The notes beneath the pieces are model-generated. The model worked only from the letters and a program-made list of their open reading frames with translations, did not search any database and had not been told where the DNA came from. The position numbers and the translations under genes were made by a program. This document shows positions 8,351 through 14,735 of a stretch of 17,811 bases of DNA, one piece after another (position 1 is the first letter of the stretch; every line of letters begins with the position of its first letter). The DNA is from Pseudomonadota bacterium (GTDB taxonomy: Bacteria > Pseudomonadota > Alphaproteobacteria > Rhizobiales > Devosiaceae), in contig JAEYYP010000387.1 in NCBI GenBank assembly GCA_023428425.1, positions 1 to 17,811 of the forward strand, in the 5' to 3' direction.

Positions 8351-8364
8351 ATGACGAGCGTCAT
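8351..8364. promoter_or_regulatory. 14-base palindrome in the gap between the divergent module and the dehydrogenase gene
   Basis: ATGACG-AG-CGTCAT at 8351-8364 is a perfect inverted repeat, flanked by CGGA (8342-8345) and TCCG (8365-8368). On the minus strand it follows a TTGCGG (8371-8366) and would lie in the spacer of a possible promoter for the frameshifted module, so an operator role is conceivable. The rest of the roughly 205-base gap (8255-8459) shows nothing else certain except the dehydrogenase ribosome binding site AGGAGA at 8449-8454. Confidence 0.3.
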
Positions 8365-8459
8365 TCCGCAAGTTGTGCCGCCGCCCTCCTGACGTGATCT
8401 GAGTCAAAACCCCTTCGTTGGTGGCGGGCATGGTACCTATCGATTGACAGGAGACGACG

Positions 8460-9215
8460 ATGCGGTTGAAGGACAAGGTGGCGGTGGTGACGGGTGCGGG
8501 TTCCGGCATGGGGCTGGAGATTGCGCGGCTGTTCGTCGCCAACGGCGCCAAGGTGATCGCCGCAGACTGGCATGGCGACGACGTCAACGCCGTCGCGGCG
8601 GAGATCGGTGGCGATATCGTGCCGGTCACTGCCAACGTCGCCGTCGAGGCCGAGTGCGTCGCGATGATCGATCGCGCCATCAGCGAGTTCGGGCGGCTCG
8701 ACATTCTCGTCAACAATGCAGGGGTGATGGACCTCTTCCAGTCCGTAGCCGATGTCGACAACGACACCTGGCGACGGGTGCTGTCGGTCAACCTCGATGG
8801 GCCGATGTTCGCCATGCGGCGAGCGGTGCCGCTGATGCTGACGCAGGGTGGCGGCGCCATCGTCAACATCGCGTCCGTCGCGGGCCTCGGGGGTGGCTCG
8901 GCGGGTGCGGCCTACACGGCCTCCAAGCACGCGCTGATCGGTTTGAGCCAGAGCACGGCGTTCCAGTATGCGAAGGCCGGGCTGCGCTGCAACACGGTGG
9001 CGTCGGGCGGGGTCACCACCAATATCATGCAGTCGATCGCCCCCTCGAAGATCGACCAGACGGCGCTTGCGCGACTGGGGGCATACCACGCCACCAATCC
9101 GGGTACGCTGGACCCGATCGACATCGCCAACCTGGTGCTCTTCCTCGCCTCCGACGAGGCGCGGTACATCAACGGTGCGGTGATCCCGGCCGACATGGGC
9201 TGGCGCGCCGCCTGA
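8460..9215 (+). CDS. Short-chain dehydrogenase/reductase (SDR family oxidoreductase)
   Basis: The 251-residue product is a complete classical SDR, a cytoplasmic NAD(P)-dependent oxidoreductase. It has the nucleotide-binding TGAGSGMG at 11-18, the NNAG motif at 85-88, catalytic Asn111, Ser139, Tyr152 and Lys156 (YTASK), and the C-terminal IANLVLFLASDEARYINGAVIPADMG block typical of the FabG-like branch. Ala35-Asp36-Trp37 (AADW) after the second strand puts an acid at the end of beta-2, which usually favours NAD over NADP. The substrate cannot be told. ATG 8460 has AGGAGA 5 bases upstream. It lies between ureC and ureE on the urease strand, but no known urease step needs such an enzyme. Confidence 0.93.
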   Translation: MRLKDKVAVVTGAGSGMGLEIARLFVANGAKVIAADWHGDDVNAVAAEIGGDIVPVTANVAVEAECVAMIDRAISEFGRLDILVNNAGVMDLFQSVADVDNDTWRRVLSVNLDGPMFAMRRAVPLMLTQGGGAIVNIASVAGLGGGSAGAAYTASKHALIGLSQSTAFQYAKAGLRCNTVASGGVTTNIMQSIAPSKIDQTALARLGAYHATNPGTLDPIDIANLVLFLASDEARYINGAVIPADMGWRAA

Positions 9216-9230
9216 AGTTCGCCACACCGA

Positions 9231-9271
9231 ATCGGCTAAGGTCCCCTGATCCTTAGGAGGACCTAGCCGAT
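9231..9271 (+). promoter_or_regulatory. Hairpin overlapping the ribosome binding site and start codon of the MliC-like gene
   Basis: ATCGGCTA (9231-9238) pairs with TAGCCGAT (9264-9271) and GGTCC (9240-9244) with GGACC (9259-9263): 13 pairs with a single bulged A at 9239. The 14-base loop (9245-9258) holds the first four bases of the AGGAGG ribosome binding site (9255-9260), and the start ATG (9270-9272) has its first two bases in the stem. If transcribed from upstream, this would hide the start, as in RNA thermometers or translational repressor sites. Alternatively GGCTAAGGTC is part of a promoter, since the same string occurs in the ureE promoter, and the left arm would not be in the RNA. 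Confidence 0.45.
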
Positions 9272-9614
9272 GGAAATACTGCCGCTCGCCGCCGCCGCCA
9301 TGATGGGGAATGTCGACGTTTCCGCGCAGGTGATCCTGTCGCTGAGCGGTGACTTCCAGAAAACCACCCATCAGTACCAGTGCGAGGGGCTGGAGCCGTT
9401 CACGGTCGAGTTCATCAATGCCGAGCCGAACTTCCTCGCCATCGTGCCGGTCGGGCCGCAGAAGATGGTGTTCGTCAACGTCATCTCGGCCAGTGGCGCG
9501 AAATACGTGGCGGGCCAGTTCGAGTTCTGGACCAAGGGATCCGAGGCGACGCTGACGGACCTGCAGGCCGACCCGCAGTCGGTGACCTGCACAGAAGTGA
9601 ACGACATCCCGTGA
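9270..9614 (+). CDS. MliC/PliC-family C-type lysozyme inhibitor domain protein
   Basis: The 114-residue product carries the MliC signature: YQCEG at 36-40 followed by FTVEFIN, the SGAKY loop at 75-79, and FWTKGSEATL at 86-95, with cysteines 38 and 107 placed for the usual disulphide. In characterised members the loop serine and the lysine of WTKG insert into the lysozyme active site; here these are Ser75 and Lys89. Family members act in the periplasm or as outer-membrane lipoproteins. The N-terminus (MEILPLAAAAMMGN) has no basic residue and no lipobox, so a standard signal peptide is not evident. ATG 9270 has AGGAGG 9 bases upstream. No other start with a better signal sequence was found in frame. 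Confidence 0.8.
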   Translation: MEILPLAAAAMMGNVDVSAQVILSLSGDFQKTTHQYQCEGLEPFTVEFINAEPNFLAIVPVGPQKMVFVNVISASGAKYVAGQFEFWTKGSEATLTDLQADPQSVTCTEVNDIP

Positions 9615-9672
9615 GGCTTTGACAGCCGCCGACGAGCGGCTAAGGTCACTCCCGAAGGTTGGGAAGCCTCAC
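9611..9672. repeat. 9-base inverted repeat bracketing the ureE promoter
   Basis: GTGAGGCTT (9611-9619) and AAGCCTCAC (9664-9672) are perfect inverted copies separated by 44 bases. They enclose both boxes of the ureE promoter; the left copy includes the TGA of the MliC-like gene. They could be paired regulator sites, or a long-range stem acting as terminator for the upstream gene. Confidence 0.4.
9619..9646 (+). promoter_or_regulatory. Promoter of the ureE-F-G block
   Basis: TTGACA (9619-9624) matches the -35 consensus exactly; a 16-base spacer leads to TAAGGT (9641-9646). Initiation near 9653 would give a leader of about 37 bases to ATG 9690. This is the best promoter-like sequence seen in the window and implies that ureE-ureF-ureG can be expressed independently of ureC. 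Confidence 0.55.
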
Positions 9673-9689
9673 AGACTGAGTACGACTTG

Positions 9690-10187
9690 ATGCCTGAGAC
9701 GTTTCGCGCCGTCGCGGTGGTTCGCCATGGCGAGACGACCGATGCAACGCCGTTCGAGCTCGCGGTACTGCCGCATGACGAGCGGCGGGTGCGCCGGCGC
9801 CTGATCCCGCTGGTGCATGGCGACGGCGTGCTGGTGGACTTCCCCGAAACCCTGACGCTCGACAATCACGACCAGTTGCGGCTCGACGACGGGCGCCTTG
9901 TCGAGATCATCGCTGCCGAGGAGCTCCTCTACGACGTGCGCGGGCGCGACGACCTGCACGTCATGCGGCTCGCCTGGCACCTGGGCAACCGTCACCTGAA
10001 GGCCCAGATCGAACGGCTGGACGGCAGCGGCCCGCTGCGCATCCTGATCCTGCGCGACCACGTGATCCGCGACATGCTGCGGACGCTGGGCGCGACCGTG
10101 ACCGAGGTCAGCGAACCCTTCTTTCCCGAAGAGGGCGCCTACTCGCACAGTCATGGCGAGCCCGTGCATGCCCTGCTGAACCGATGA
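9690..10187 (+). CDS. ureE: Urease accessory protein UreE (nickel chaperone)
   Basis: UreE is the cytoplasmic metallochaperone that carries Ni(II) to the UreD-UreF-UreG-urease complex. The 165-residue product has an N-terminal peptide-binding-type domain and the C-terminal metal domain with the AWHLGNRH motif (His97 and His102), matching the interface histidine motif of known UreE proteins. The tail is short and only modestly His-rich (SHSHGEPVH, His153, 155 and 160), unlike the long poly-His tail of Klebsiella UreE. ATG 9690 was chosen over TTG 9687; the ribosome binding site is weak. Its stop overlaps the ureF start by four bases (ATGA at 10184-10187). Confidence 0.95.
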   Translation: MPETFRAVAVVRHGETTDATPFELAVLPHDERRVRRRLIPLVHGDGVLVDFPETLTLDNHDQLRLDDGRLVEIIAAEELLYDVRGRDDLHVMRLAWHLGNRHLKAQIERLDGSGPLRILILRDHVIRDMLRTLGATVTEVSEPFFPEEGAYSHSHGEPVHALLNR

Positions 10188-10843
10188 GCGCATCGACACT
10201 CCAGAAGCTCGTCACCTGGCTGTCGCCTGCCTTTCCCGTCGGCGCCTTCGCGTGGTCGGCAGGGCTCGAGACCGCCATCGCGGACGGTCGGGTCCGCGAT
10301 GCGGGCAGGCTGACCGACTGGATCGACGGTGCGATCAGGCATGGCGGCATCCGCACCGATGCGATCCTCCTCGCCCACGCCCATCACGGCTTTGGCGACA
10401 GCGCCGCCCTGCGGGGCCTTGCCGACCTCAGCCTGGCCCTGACCGCGTCATGCGAACGCTGGATGGAAACCACGGTGACCGGCGACAGCTACGTCACTGC
10501 CACGCGCGCCTGGCCGGCCGAGACGCTGGCCGCCCTGCCCTCGCCCTGCCCCTACCCCATCGCCGTCGGCGCCATTGCGGGGGCTCACGGCATCGGGCTC
10601 GGTGACACGCTCCTGGCCTGGCTGACGGCGACGGTGCACGGACAGGTGTCAGTTGCGGTGCGACTTGTACCGCTGGGGCAGACGGATGGGTTGCGGGTGA
10701 TGGCGGCACTGGAGCCGGCTATCGCCTCCCTCGCGGAAGCTGCGGCGATAGCCGGGCTTGCCGATATCGGCGGCATCGCCTACGCCGCGGATATCGCGCA
10801 GATGCGTCACGAGACGCTCGAGCCCAGGATATTCCGCTCATGA
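10184..10843 (+). CDS. ureF: Urease accessory protein UreF
   Basis: UreF bridges UreD and the GTPase UreG during nickel insertion and controls UreG GTP hydrolysis. The 219-residue all-helical protein has the conserved N-terminal block LSPAFPVGAFAWSAGLE and the C-terminal block AQMRHETLEPRIFRS that binds UreG. Its length is typical of alphaproteobacteria. It starts inside the ureE stop and ends inside the start of the following membrane-protein gene (ATGA at 10840-10843), indicating coupled translation through the block. Confidence 0.95.
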   Translation: MSASTLQKLVTWLSPAFPVGAFAWSAGLETAIADGRVRDAGRLTDWIDGAIRHGGIRTDAILLAHAHHGFGDSAALRGLADLSLALTASCERWMETTVTGDSYVTATRAWPAETLAALPSPCPYPIAVGAIAGAHGIGLGDTLLAWLTATVHGQVSVAVRLVPLGQTDGLRVMAALEPAIASLAEAAAIAGLADIGGIAYAADIAQMRHETLEPRIFRS

Positions 10844-11268
10844 ACATGATCGTCGCTTCCATCGTCTTCGTCATCCTGCTCACGGTCGCGCTGGCGCATC
10901 TGCTCTGGGCAATGGGCAGCCGCTGGCCGGTGAAGGACCCGGAGTTGCTGGCACGGACCGTGATCGGGCGACCCGGGGTGACGCGGGTGCCCCGCCTTGC
11001 CTCGCTGGTCATCGCGGTGCTGGTCCTGTCGGCCGGCATCGTCGCCCTGTCCCTCGCCGATCACGATGCGGGCGACTGGTGGCTGACGGTCGCCGGAGTG
11101 GTGCTCGCCGCAGTGTTCCTGGGCCGCGGCGCCCTTGGCTACACCGCCGGCTGGCGAGCGCGGTTTTCGCTTGAACCGTTCGCCAGCAACGACCGACGAG
11201 TCTACTCTCCGCTCTGCCTCATCGTCGGGGCGGGCTTTCTCATCCTGGTGATCATGAGGTTGCTATGA
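10840..11268 (+). CDS. DUF3995-like four-helix membrane protein coupled to ureF and ureG
   Basis: The 142-residue protein has four membrane segments at about 3-25, 53-73, 80-98 and 121-141. The first contains AHLLWAMGSRWPV, resembling the His-x-x-Trp-Ala-x-Gly pattern of DUF3995 proteins as remembered; the family call rests on that and on size. Both ends overlap neighbours by four bases (ATGA at 10840-10843 with ureF, ATGA at 11265-11268 with ureG), so it is translated as part of the urease accessory block. No function is established. Conserved-looking His20 and Trp23 in the first helix could in principle touch metal or ammonia, but that is speculation. Confidence 0.85.
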   Translation: MNMIVASIVFVILLTVALAHLLWAMGSRWPVKDPELLARTVIGRPGVTRVPRLASLVIAVLVLSAGIVALSLADHDAGDWWLTVAGVVLAAVFLGRGALGYTAGWRARFSLEPFASNDRRVYSPLCLIVGAGFLILVIMRLL

Positions 11269-11897
11269 AGTCGCTCAACGGCCCTCTCCGCGTCGGTATC
11301 GGCGGTCCTGTCGGCTCCGGCAAGACGACCCTGTGTGAGATGCTGCTCAAGGCGATGCGTGACCGCTATTCGATGGCGGTGGTCACCAACGACATCTATA
11401 CGCAGGAAGACGCGCTGATCCTCAACCGCGTGCAGGCGATCTCGGCCGACCGCATCGTCGGTGTGGAAACGGGCGGCTGTCCGCACACCGCCATCCGCGA
11501 AGACGCCTCGCTGAACCTGGCGGCCATCGCCGACCTCAACCGGCGCTTCCCGGACCTGGATATCGTGCTGATCGAGTCGGGTGGCGACAACCTGTCGGCG
11601 ACCTTCTCCCCCGACCTCGCCGACATCACACTCTACGTGATCTCGGTCGCCGAAGGCGAAAAGATCCCGCGCAAGGGCGGGCCAGCGATTACCCGCTCAG
11701 ACCTGCTGATCATCAACAAGGCCGATCTCGCGCCCTACGTGAACGCCAGCCTGGAGGTGATGGAAGCGGACACGCTGCGGGTTCGCGAGGGCCGGCCCTA
11801 TGTGTTCACCGACATGCTGCGCCGAGACGGGCTCGACGAGATCATCGCCTTCATCGAACGCATGGGCGGGCTGGCCCCGGCGCAGGCGGCGGAGTAA
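11265..11897 (+). CDS. ureG: Urease accessory GTPase UreG
   Basis: UreG is the SIMIBI-class GTPase that carries nickel and drives its insertion into urease. The 210-residue product has the P-loop GPVGSGKT at 14-21, the TNDIYTQEDA switch, the nickel-binding Cys-Pro-His motif at 72-74 (GGCPHTAIR), ESGGDNLSATFSP at 104-116, and the guanine-specificity NKAD at 151-154. It overlaps the DUF3995-like gene by four bases and ends the urease locus. A short stem (CCGA-CAA-TCGG at 11906-11916) follows the stop within 20 bases, without a T run. Confidence 0.98.
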   Translation: MKSLNGPLRVGIGGPVGSGKTTLCEMLLKAMRDRYSMAVVTNDIYTQEDALILNRVQAISADRIVGVETGGCPHTAIREDASLNLAAIADLNRRFPDLDIVLIESGGDNLSATFSPDLADITLYVISVAEGEKIPRKGGPAITRSDLLIINKADLAPYVNASLEVMEADTLRVREGRPYVFTDMLRRDGLDEIIAFIERMGGLAPAQAAE

Positions 11898-12085
11898 CCT
11901 ATCGCCCGACAATCGGCGCCGGAGGAGAAATGCGCTCGCCACACCGACCAGTCGGCGCGGGCACTGGCAACCGACGGAAGAAGGCAAGTTTCTTTCCCGA
12001 AGCTCGTAGAATTGCAGGGGTTTCCGAACCACTCCAATCACGGACGCCCGGTAAGCTCGGCCAACTGCCCGGAGCGAGGTTTCCG

Positions 12086-12553
12086 ATGAGCAAGACCGAT
12101 GGTTTTCTGTTGATGCGTCGCTCGCTCGCCGAGCCGGCGCCTGCCGCCACCCTGCCCGAGGGTACCGCGCTGGTGCCGTTGGCAGCCGCTGACGCTGGAC
12201 ACATCCACTCGCTGCTGCAATTCTCATACGCGCCAGGCTACGGCAGCGTTCGGCACGACGCGCTCGAATGGTGGGAGGCGTTGGTTTCGGACAGCGAGTT
12301 CGACCGTAACCTAGCCTTCGTGGTGAAGTCGGGCGAACGCGTGGTGGGCTTCTGCCTCGTGTGGACGTCGAGCTTCATCAAGGACATCGTCGTGGACGGC
12401 AGCTTCCGCCGTCGCGGCATCGGTTCGGCGCTGCTGTCCCTCGCCATCGAAGCGATGCGACAGCGCGGAGCCCAGGAGATTGCGCTCAAGGTCGACATGT
12501 ACAACGCCAACGCCCAGCGTCTCTACGCCGAGTTCGGGTTCACGACCGACTGA
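12086..12553 (+). CDS. GNAT-family N-acetyltransferase
   Basis: The 155-residue protein has the GNAT acetyl-CoA-binding motif A (RRRGIGSALL at 108-117, preceded by the IVVDGSFR strand) and the C-terminal NANAQRLYAEFGF segment typical of the fold. It would transfer an acetyl group from acetyl-CoA to an unknown amine. Start: ATG 12086 has GAGG 6 bases upstream. A longer in-frame start at 11930 has a good GGAGG, but the 52 added codons include rare AGA, AGG, AGT and CGA codons and lack conserved features, so it was rejected. It lies 188 bases after ureG and 6 bases from the stop of the convergent glgX. Confidence 0.88.
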   Translation: MSKTDGFLLMRRSLAEPAPAATLPEGTALVPLAAADAGHIHSLLQFSYAPGYGSVRHDALEWWEALVSDSEFDRNLAFVVKSGERVVGFCLVWTSSFIKDIVVDGSFRRRGIGSALLSLAIEAMRQRGAQEIALKVDMYNANAQRLYAEFGFTTD

Positions 12554-12559
12554 TCCCGC

Positions 12560-14719
12560 CTACTCCTTCGGCGTCGTCTCTGGCGGTTCGTTCTGCGGCA
12601 CCTCGGTCGGCGGGTTGCCCGGCGCCTGGTCGGGTTGCGGCGCTGATTGCGGCGTTTCTGGCTCGACCGGGGTTTCCTGAGGATACGATGGCGGCGGCGC
12701 CTCCGGCTGGCTCGCGGGAATATGCCCCTTCACCAACGCCACGACCGAACGCGGCGGCAGCGTGACGGCGCCATCCGCGAGAGGCACCACGGCCGTATCG
12801 TCGGATGCGAGGCCGATCTGCCAGTACCCTGCGGGCAGGCGGGCGAGTACCGGGTCGATCCGGCGGTTGAACCACACGATGAGGTCTTCGTTCGGCACCT
12901 GCAGCCGCATGCCGAGCACCGAGGCGCCCGCATCGTTCCAGTCACCGTCGCTCATCTCGCGGCCGTCCGGGTGGAGCCAAGCGACGTCGCACACGCCATT
13001 CCTGGTCTGGCCGGTTAGAAAGTGGTCGTGCGTCAGCGCGGTGTGGCGCTTGCGGAAGTCGACAAGGGCGGAGACGTAGTCGACGAGCGCGCCATCAGCC
13101 CCCTCCCAGTCCACCCAGCCGATCTCGTTGTCCTGGGCGTAGGCATTGTTGTTGCCCTGCTGCGTGCGTCCGAACTCGTCGCCCTGCTGCAGCAGCGGCA
13201 GGCCTCGGGACAGGAACAGTGTCGCCAGCATGGCGCGCACATCGCGACGCCGCATGGCGTTGACGGTTGGATCGTCGGTCGGCCCTTCGACGCCGCAGTT
13301 CCAGGAGTGGTTGTTGCTGTGGCCGTCGCGGTTGTTCTCGCCATTCGCCTCGTTGTGCTTGTCGAGGTAGCTGACGAGGTCGACCAACGTGAAGCCGTCA
13401 TGGACGGCGAGCATGTTGACGCCGGCTGAGGGCTTGCGACCGGCGAAGTTGAAGATTTCGGCCGAGCCGGCGACTTTGCCGGCCAGCGCGCCGATCTTGC
13501 CCTGATCGCCTTTCCAGAACGACCGGACCTCGTCGCGATAGGTGTCGTTGTGCTCGTGGAACTCCTTGCCGAAGCGGCCGAGCTGGTAGCCGCCCGGGCC
13601 CGGATCCCAAGGCTCGGCGACGAGGATCGCCTTGCTCAGCACCGGGTCGGCCTTGATCATCTCCAGCATCTGCGCGTTCGGGTTGAAACCCGGTTCGCGT
13701 CCGAGCACCGGGGCAAGATCGAAGCGGAAGCCGGAGACGCCCATCTCCTCGATCCAGTAGCGCAGGCTCTCGATCACCAGACGCTGCGTGGCGGGATGGT
13801 CACACCGCAACGTGTTGCCGGTGCCGGTGTCGTTGACCAGGTGCTTCTTGCCGTCCACTTCGACGAAGCGGTAGTAGGTCTGGGCGTCGAGACCCATCAT
13901 GGACAGCATCGGCCCGGCCGCGTCGCCCTCACCGGTGTGGTTGTAGACCACGTCAAGGATCACCGAGATGCCTGCCTTGCGGTAGGCGTCGGTCATGTAG
14001 CGCAGTTCCTGCGGGCCGCGCGGCGCCAGACGCGGATCGATGGCGAAATAGGTGACCGGGTTGTAGCCCCAGGCGTTCGTAAGCCCGAGCGCCGGCAGAT
14101 GGCCCTCGTCGATCCATGCGGCGGTCGGCATCAATTGCACGGTATCGACGCCGAGATACTTGAAGTGCTCGATCACGCGGCGCGTGGTGAGGCCCGCGAT
14201 GGTGCCGCGTAGCGGACCCTGCACCGAGGGGTGGCGCATGGTGTAGCCGCGGACGTTCAGTTCGTAGAACATCTGCGGCGCGCGACGGCGCGGCATGGCG
14301 GGCTTGTTGGTGGCGCCGACGACGATCGCCTTGGGGATCAGCGGCGCGGTATCCACTGCCTCGTCGCGATGCAGCCTGAGGCGCGGCGAGCGGACGAATA
14401 CCCGGTCGAGCCGCTTGGCATAGGGGTCGACCAGCAGCTTGTTGGGGTCGAAGAAGAAGCCCTGGTCGGGGTCGTAGCGACCGTGGGCGCGAAAGCCGTA
14501 CTTCGCTCCTGCGCCGATGCCGGCCACCAGTCCATGGTGGATATGGTCGGTATGGCCATCGAGTTGCAGCCGCGCAATCTCGGTGTCGAGCTCGTCGTAG
14601 ATCGATACCCAGATGGCGGACGCGGTCTCCGAATATACTGCGAAGTTCACGCCTTCCGGCGTGATGGTGGCGCCGAGCTTTTCAGCGGAGCCGCCACCCG
14701 GCACGAGTCGAGGAGTCAC
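12560..14719 (-). CDS. glgX: Glycogen debranching enzyme GlgX
   Basis: GlgX is a GH13 enzyme (isoamylase type) that hydrolyses the alpha-1,6 branches of phosphorylase-trimmed glycogen. With GTG 14719 it has 719 residues: an N-terminal CBM48-like domain (TPEGVNFAVYSE), then the GH13 barrel with DVVYNHTGEGD at 256-266, nucleophile Asp334 in GFRFDLA, acid/base Glu369 in VAEPWDPG, and Asp441 in VHDGFT. The last 55 residues (665-719) are a Pro/Glu-rich tail with 18 prolines that other GlgX proteins do not usually carry. GTG 14719 was chosen because TGAGGA overlapping the pgm stop lies 10 bases upstream; an ATG at 14848 would overlap pgm by 116 bases and add Ser/Pro-rich unconserved sequence. It is the last gene of the glgA-pgm-glgX run. 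Confidence 0.93.
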   Translation of the reverse strand: MTPRLVPGGGSAEKLGATITPEGVNFAVYSETASAIWVSIYDELDTEIARLQLDGHTDHIHHGLVAGIGAGAKYGFRAHGRYDPDQGFFFDPNKLLVDPYAKRLDRVFVRSPRLRLHRDEAVDTAPLIPKAIVVGATNKPAMPRRRAPQMFYELNVRGYTMRHPSVQGPLRGTIAGLTTRRVIEHFKYLGVDTVQLMPTAAWIDEGHLPALGLTNAWGYNPVTYFAIDPRLAPRGPQELRYMTDAYRKAGISVILDVVYNHTGEGDAAGPMLSMMGLDAQTYYRFVEVDGKKHLVNDTGTGNTLRCDHPATQRLVIESLRYWIEEMGVSGFRFDLAPVLGREPGFNPNAQMLEMIKADPVLSKAILVAEPWDPGPGGYQLGRFGKEFHEHNDTYRDEVRSFWKGDQGKIGALAGKVAGSAEIFNFAGRKPSAGVNMLAVHDGFTLVDLVSYLDKHNEANGENNRDGHSNNHSWNCGVEGPTDDPTVNAMRRRDVRAMLATLFLSRGLPLLQQGDEFGRTQQGNNNAYAQDNEIGWVDWEGADGALVDYVSALVDFRKRHTALTHDHFLTGQTRNGVCDVAWLHPDGREMSDGDWNDAGASVLGMRLQVPNEDLIVWFNRRIDPVLARLPAGYWQIGLASDDTAVVPLADGAVTLPPRSVVALVKGHIPASQPEAPPPSYPQETPVEPETPQSAPQPDQAPGNPPTEVPQNEPPETTPKE

Positions 14720-14729
14720 CAGTGCGGGA

Positions 14730-14735
14730 TCCTCA
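14730..14735 (-). promoter_or_regulatory. Ribosome binding site deciding the glgX start
   Basis: TGAGGA (14735 to 14730 on the minus strand) begins with the TGA stop codon of pgm and lies 10 bases before GTG 14719, where the conserved GlgX N-terminus (TPRLVPGGG) begins. This is the usual stop/Shine-Dalgarno overlap of coupled genes. Confidence 0.55.

Larger units (their letters stand above)
9233..9647. repeat. 11-base direct repeats flanking the MliC-like gene
   Basis: CGGCTAAGGTC occurs at 9233-9243 and again, identical, at 9637-9647, on either side of the MliC-like gene. The second copy forms the -10 region of the ureE promoter. The repeats may be a duplicated promoter element or a footprint of insertion; the sequence alone does not decide. 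Confidence 0.5.

Noticed and set aside
8189..8869. Minus-strand frame of 226 codons ending in KERLEELLQKICGMYFAQTT
   Set aside because: Only its last 21 codons, from ATG 8254, look real, and these belong to the frameshifted gene; the upstream part is SDR antisense and intergenic sequence.
8361..9371. 336-codon minus-strand frame opposite the SDR gene
   Set aside because: The SDR frame has all catalytic motifs; the opposite frame is Arg/His/Asp-rich shadow sequence.
11930..12085. 52-residue N-terminal extension of the GNAT gene with a good GGAGG
   Set aside because: The added codons are unlike the neighbours (AGA, AGG, AGT, CGA) and carry no GNAT feature; ATG 12086 has its own GAGG at ideal spacing. 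Some doubt remains.
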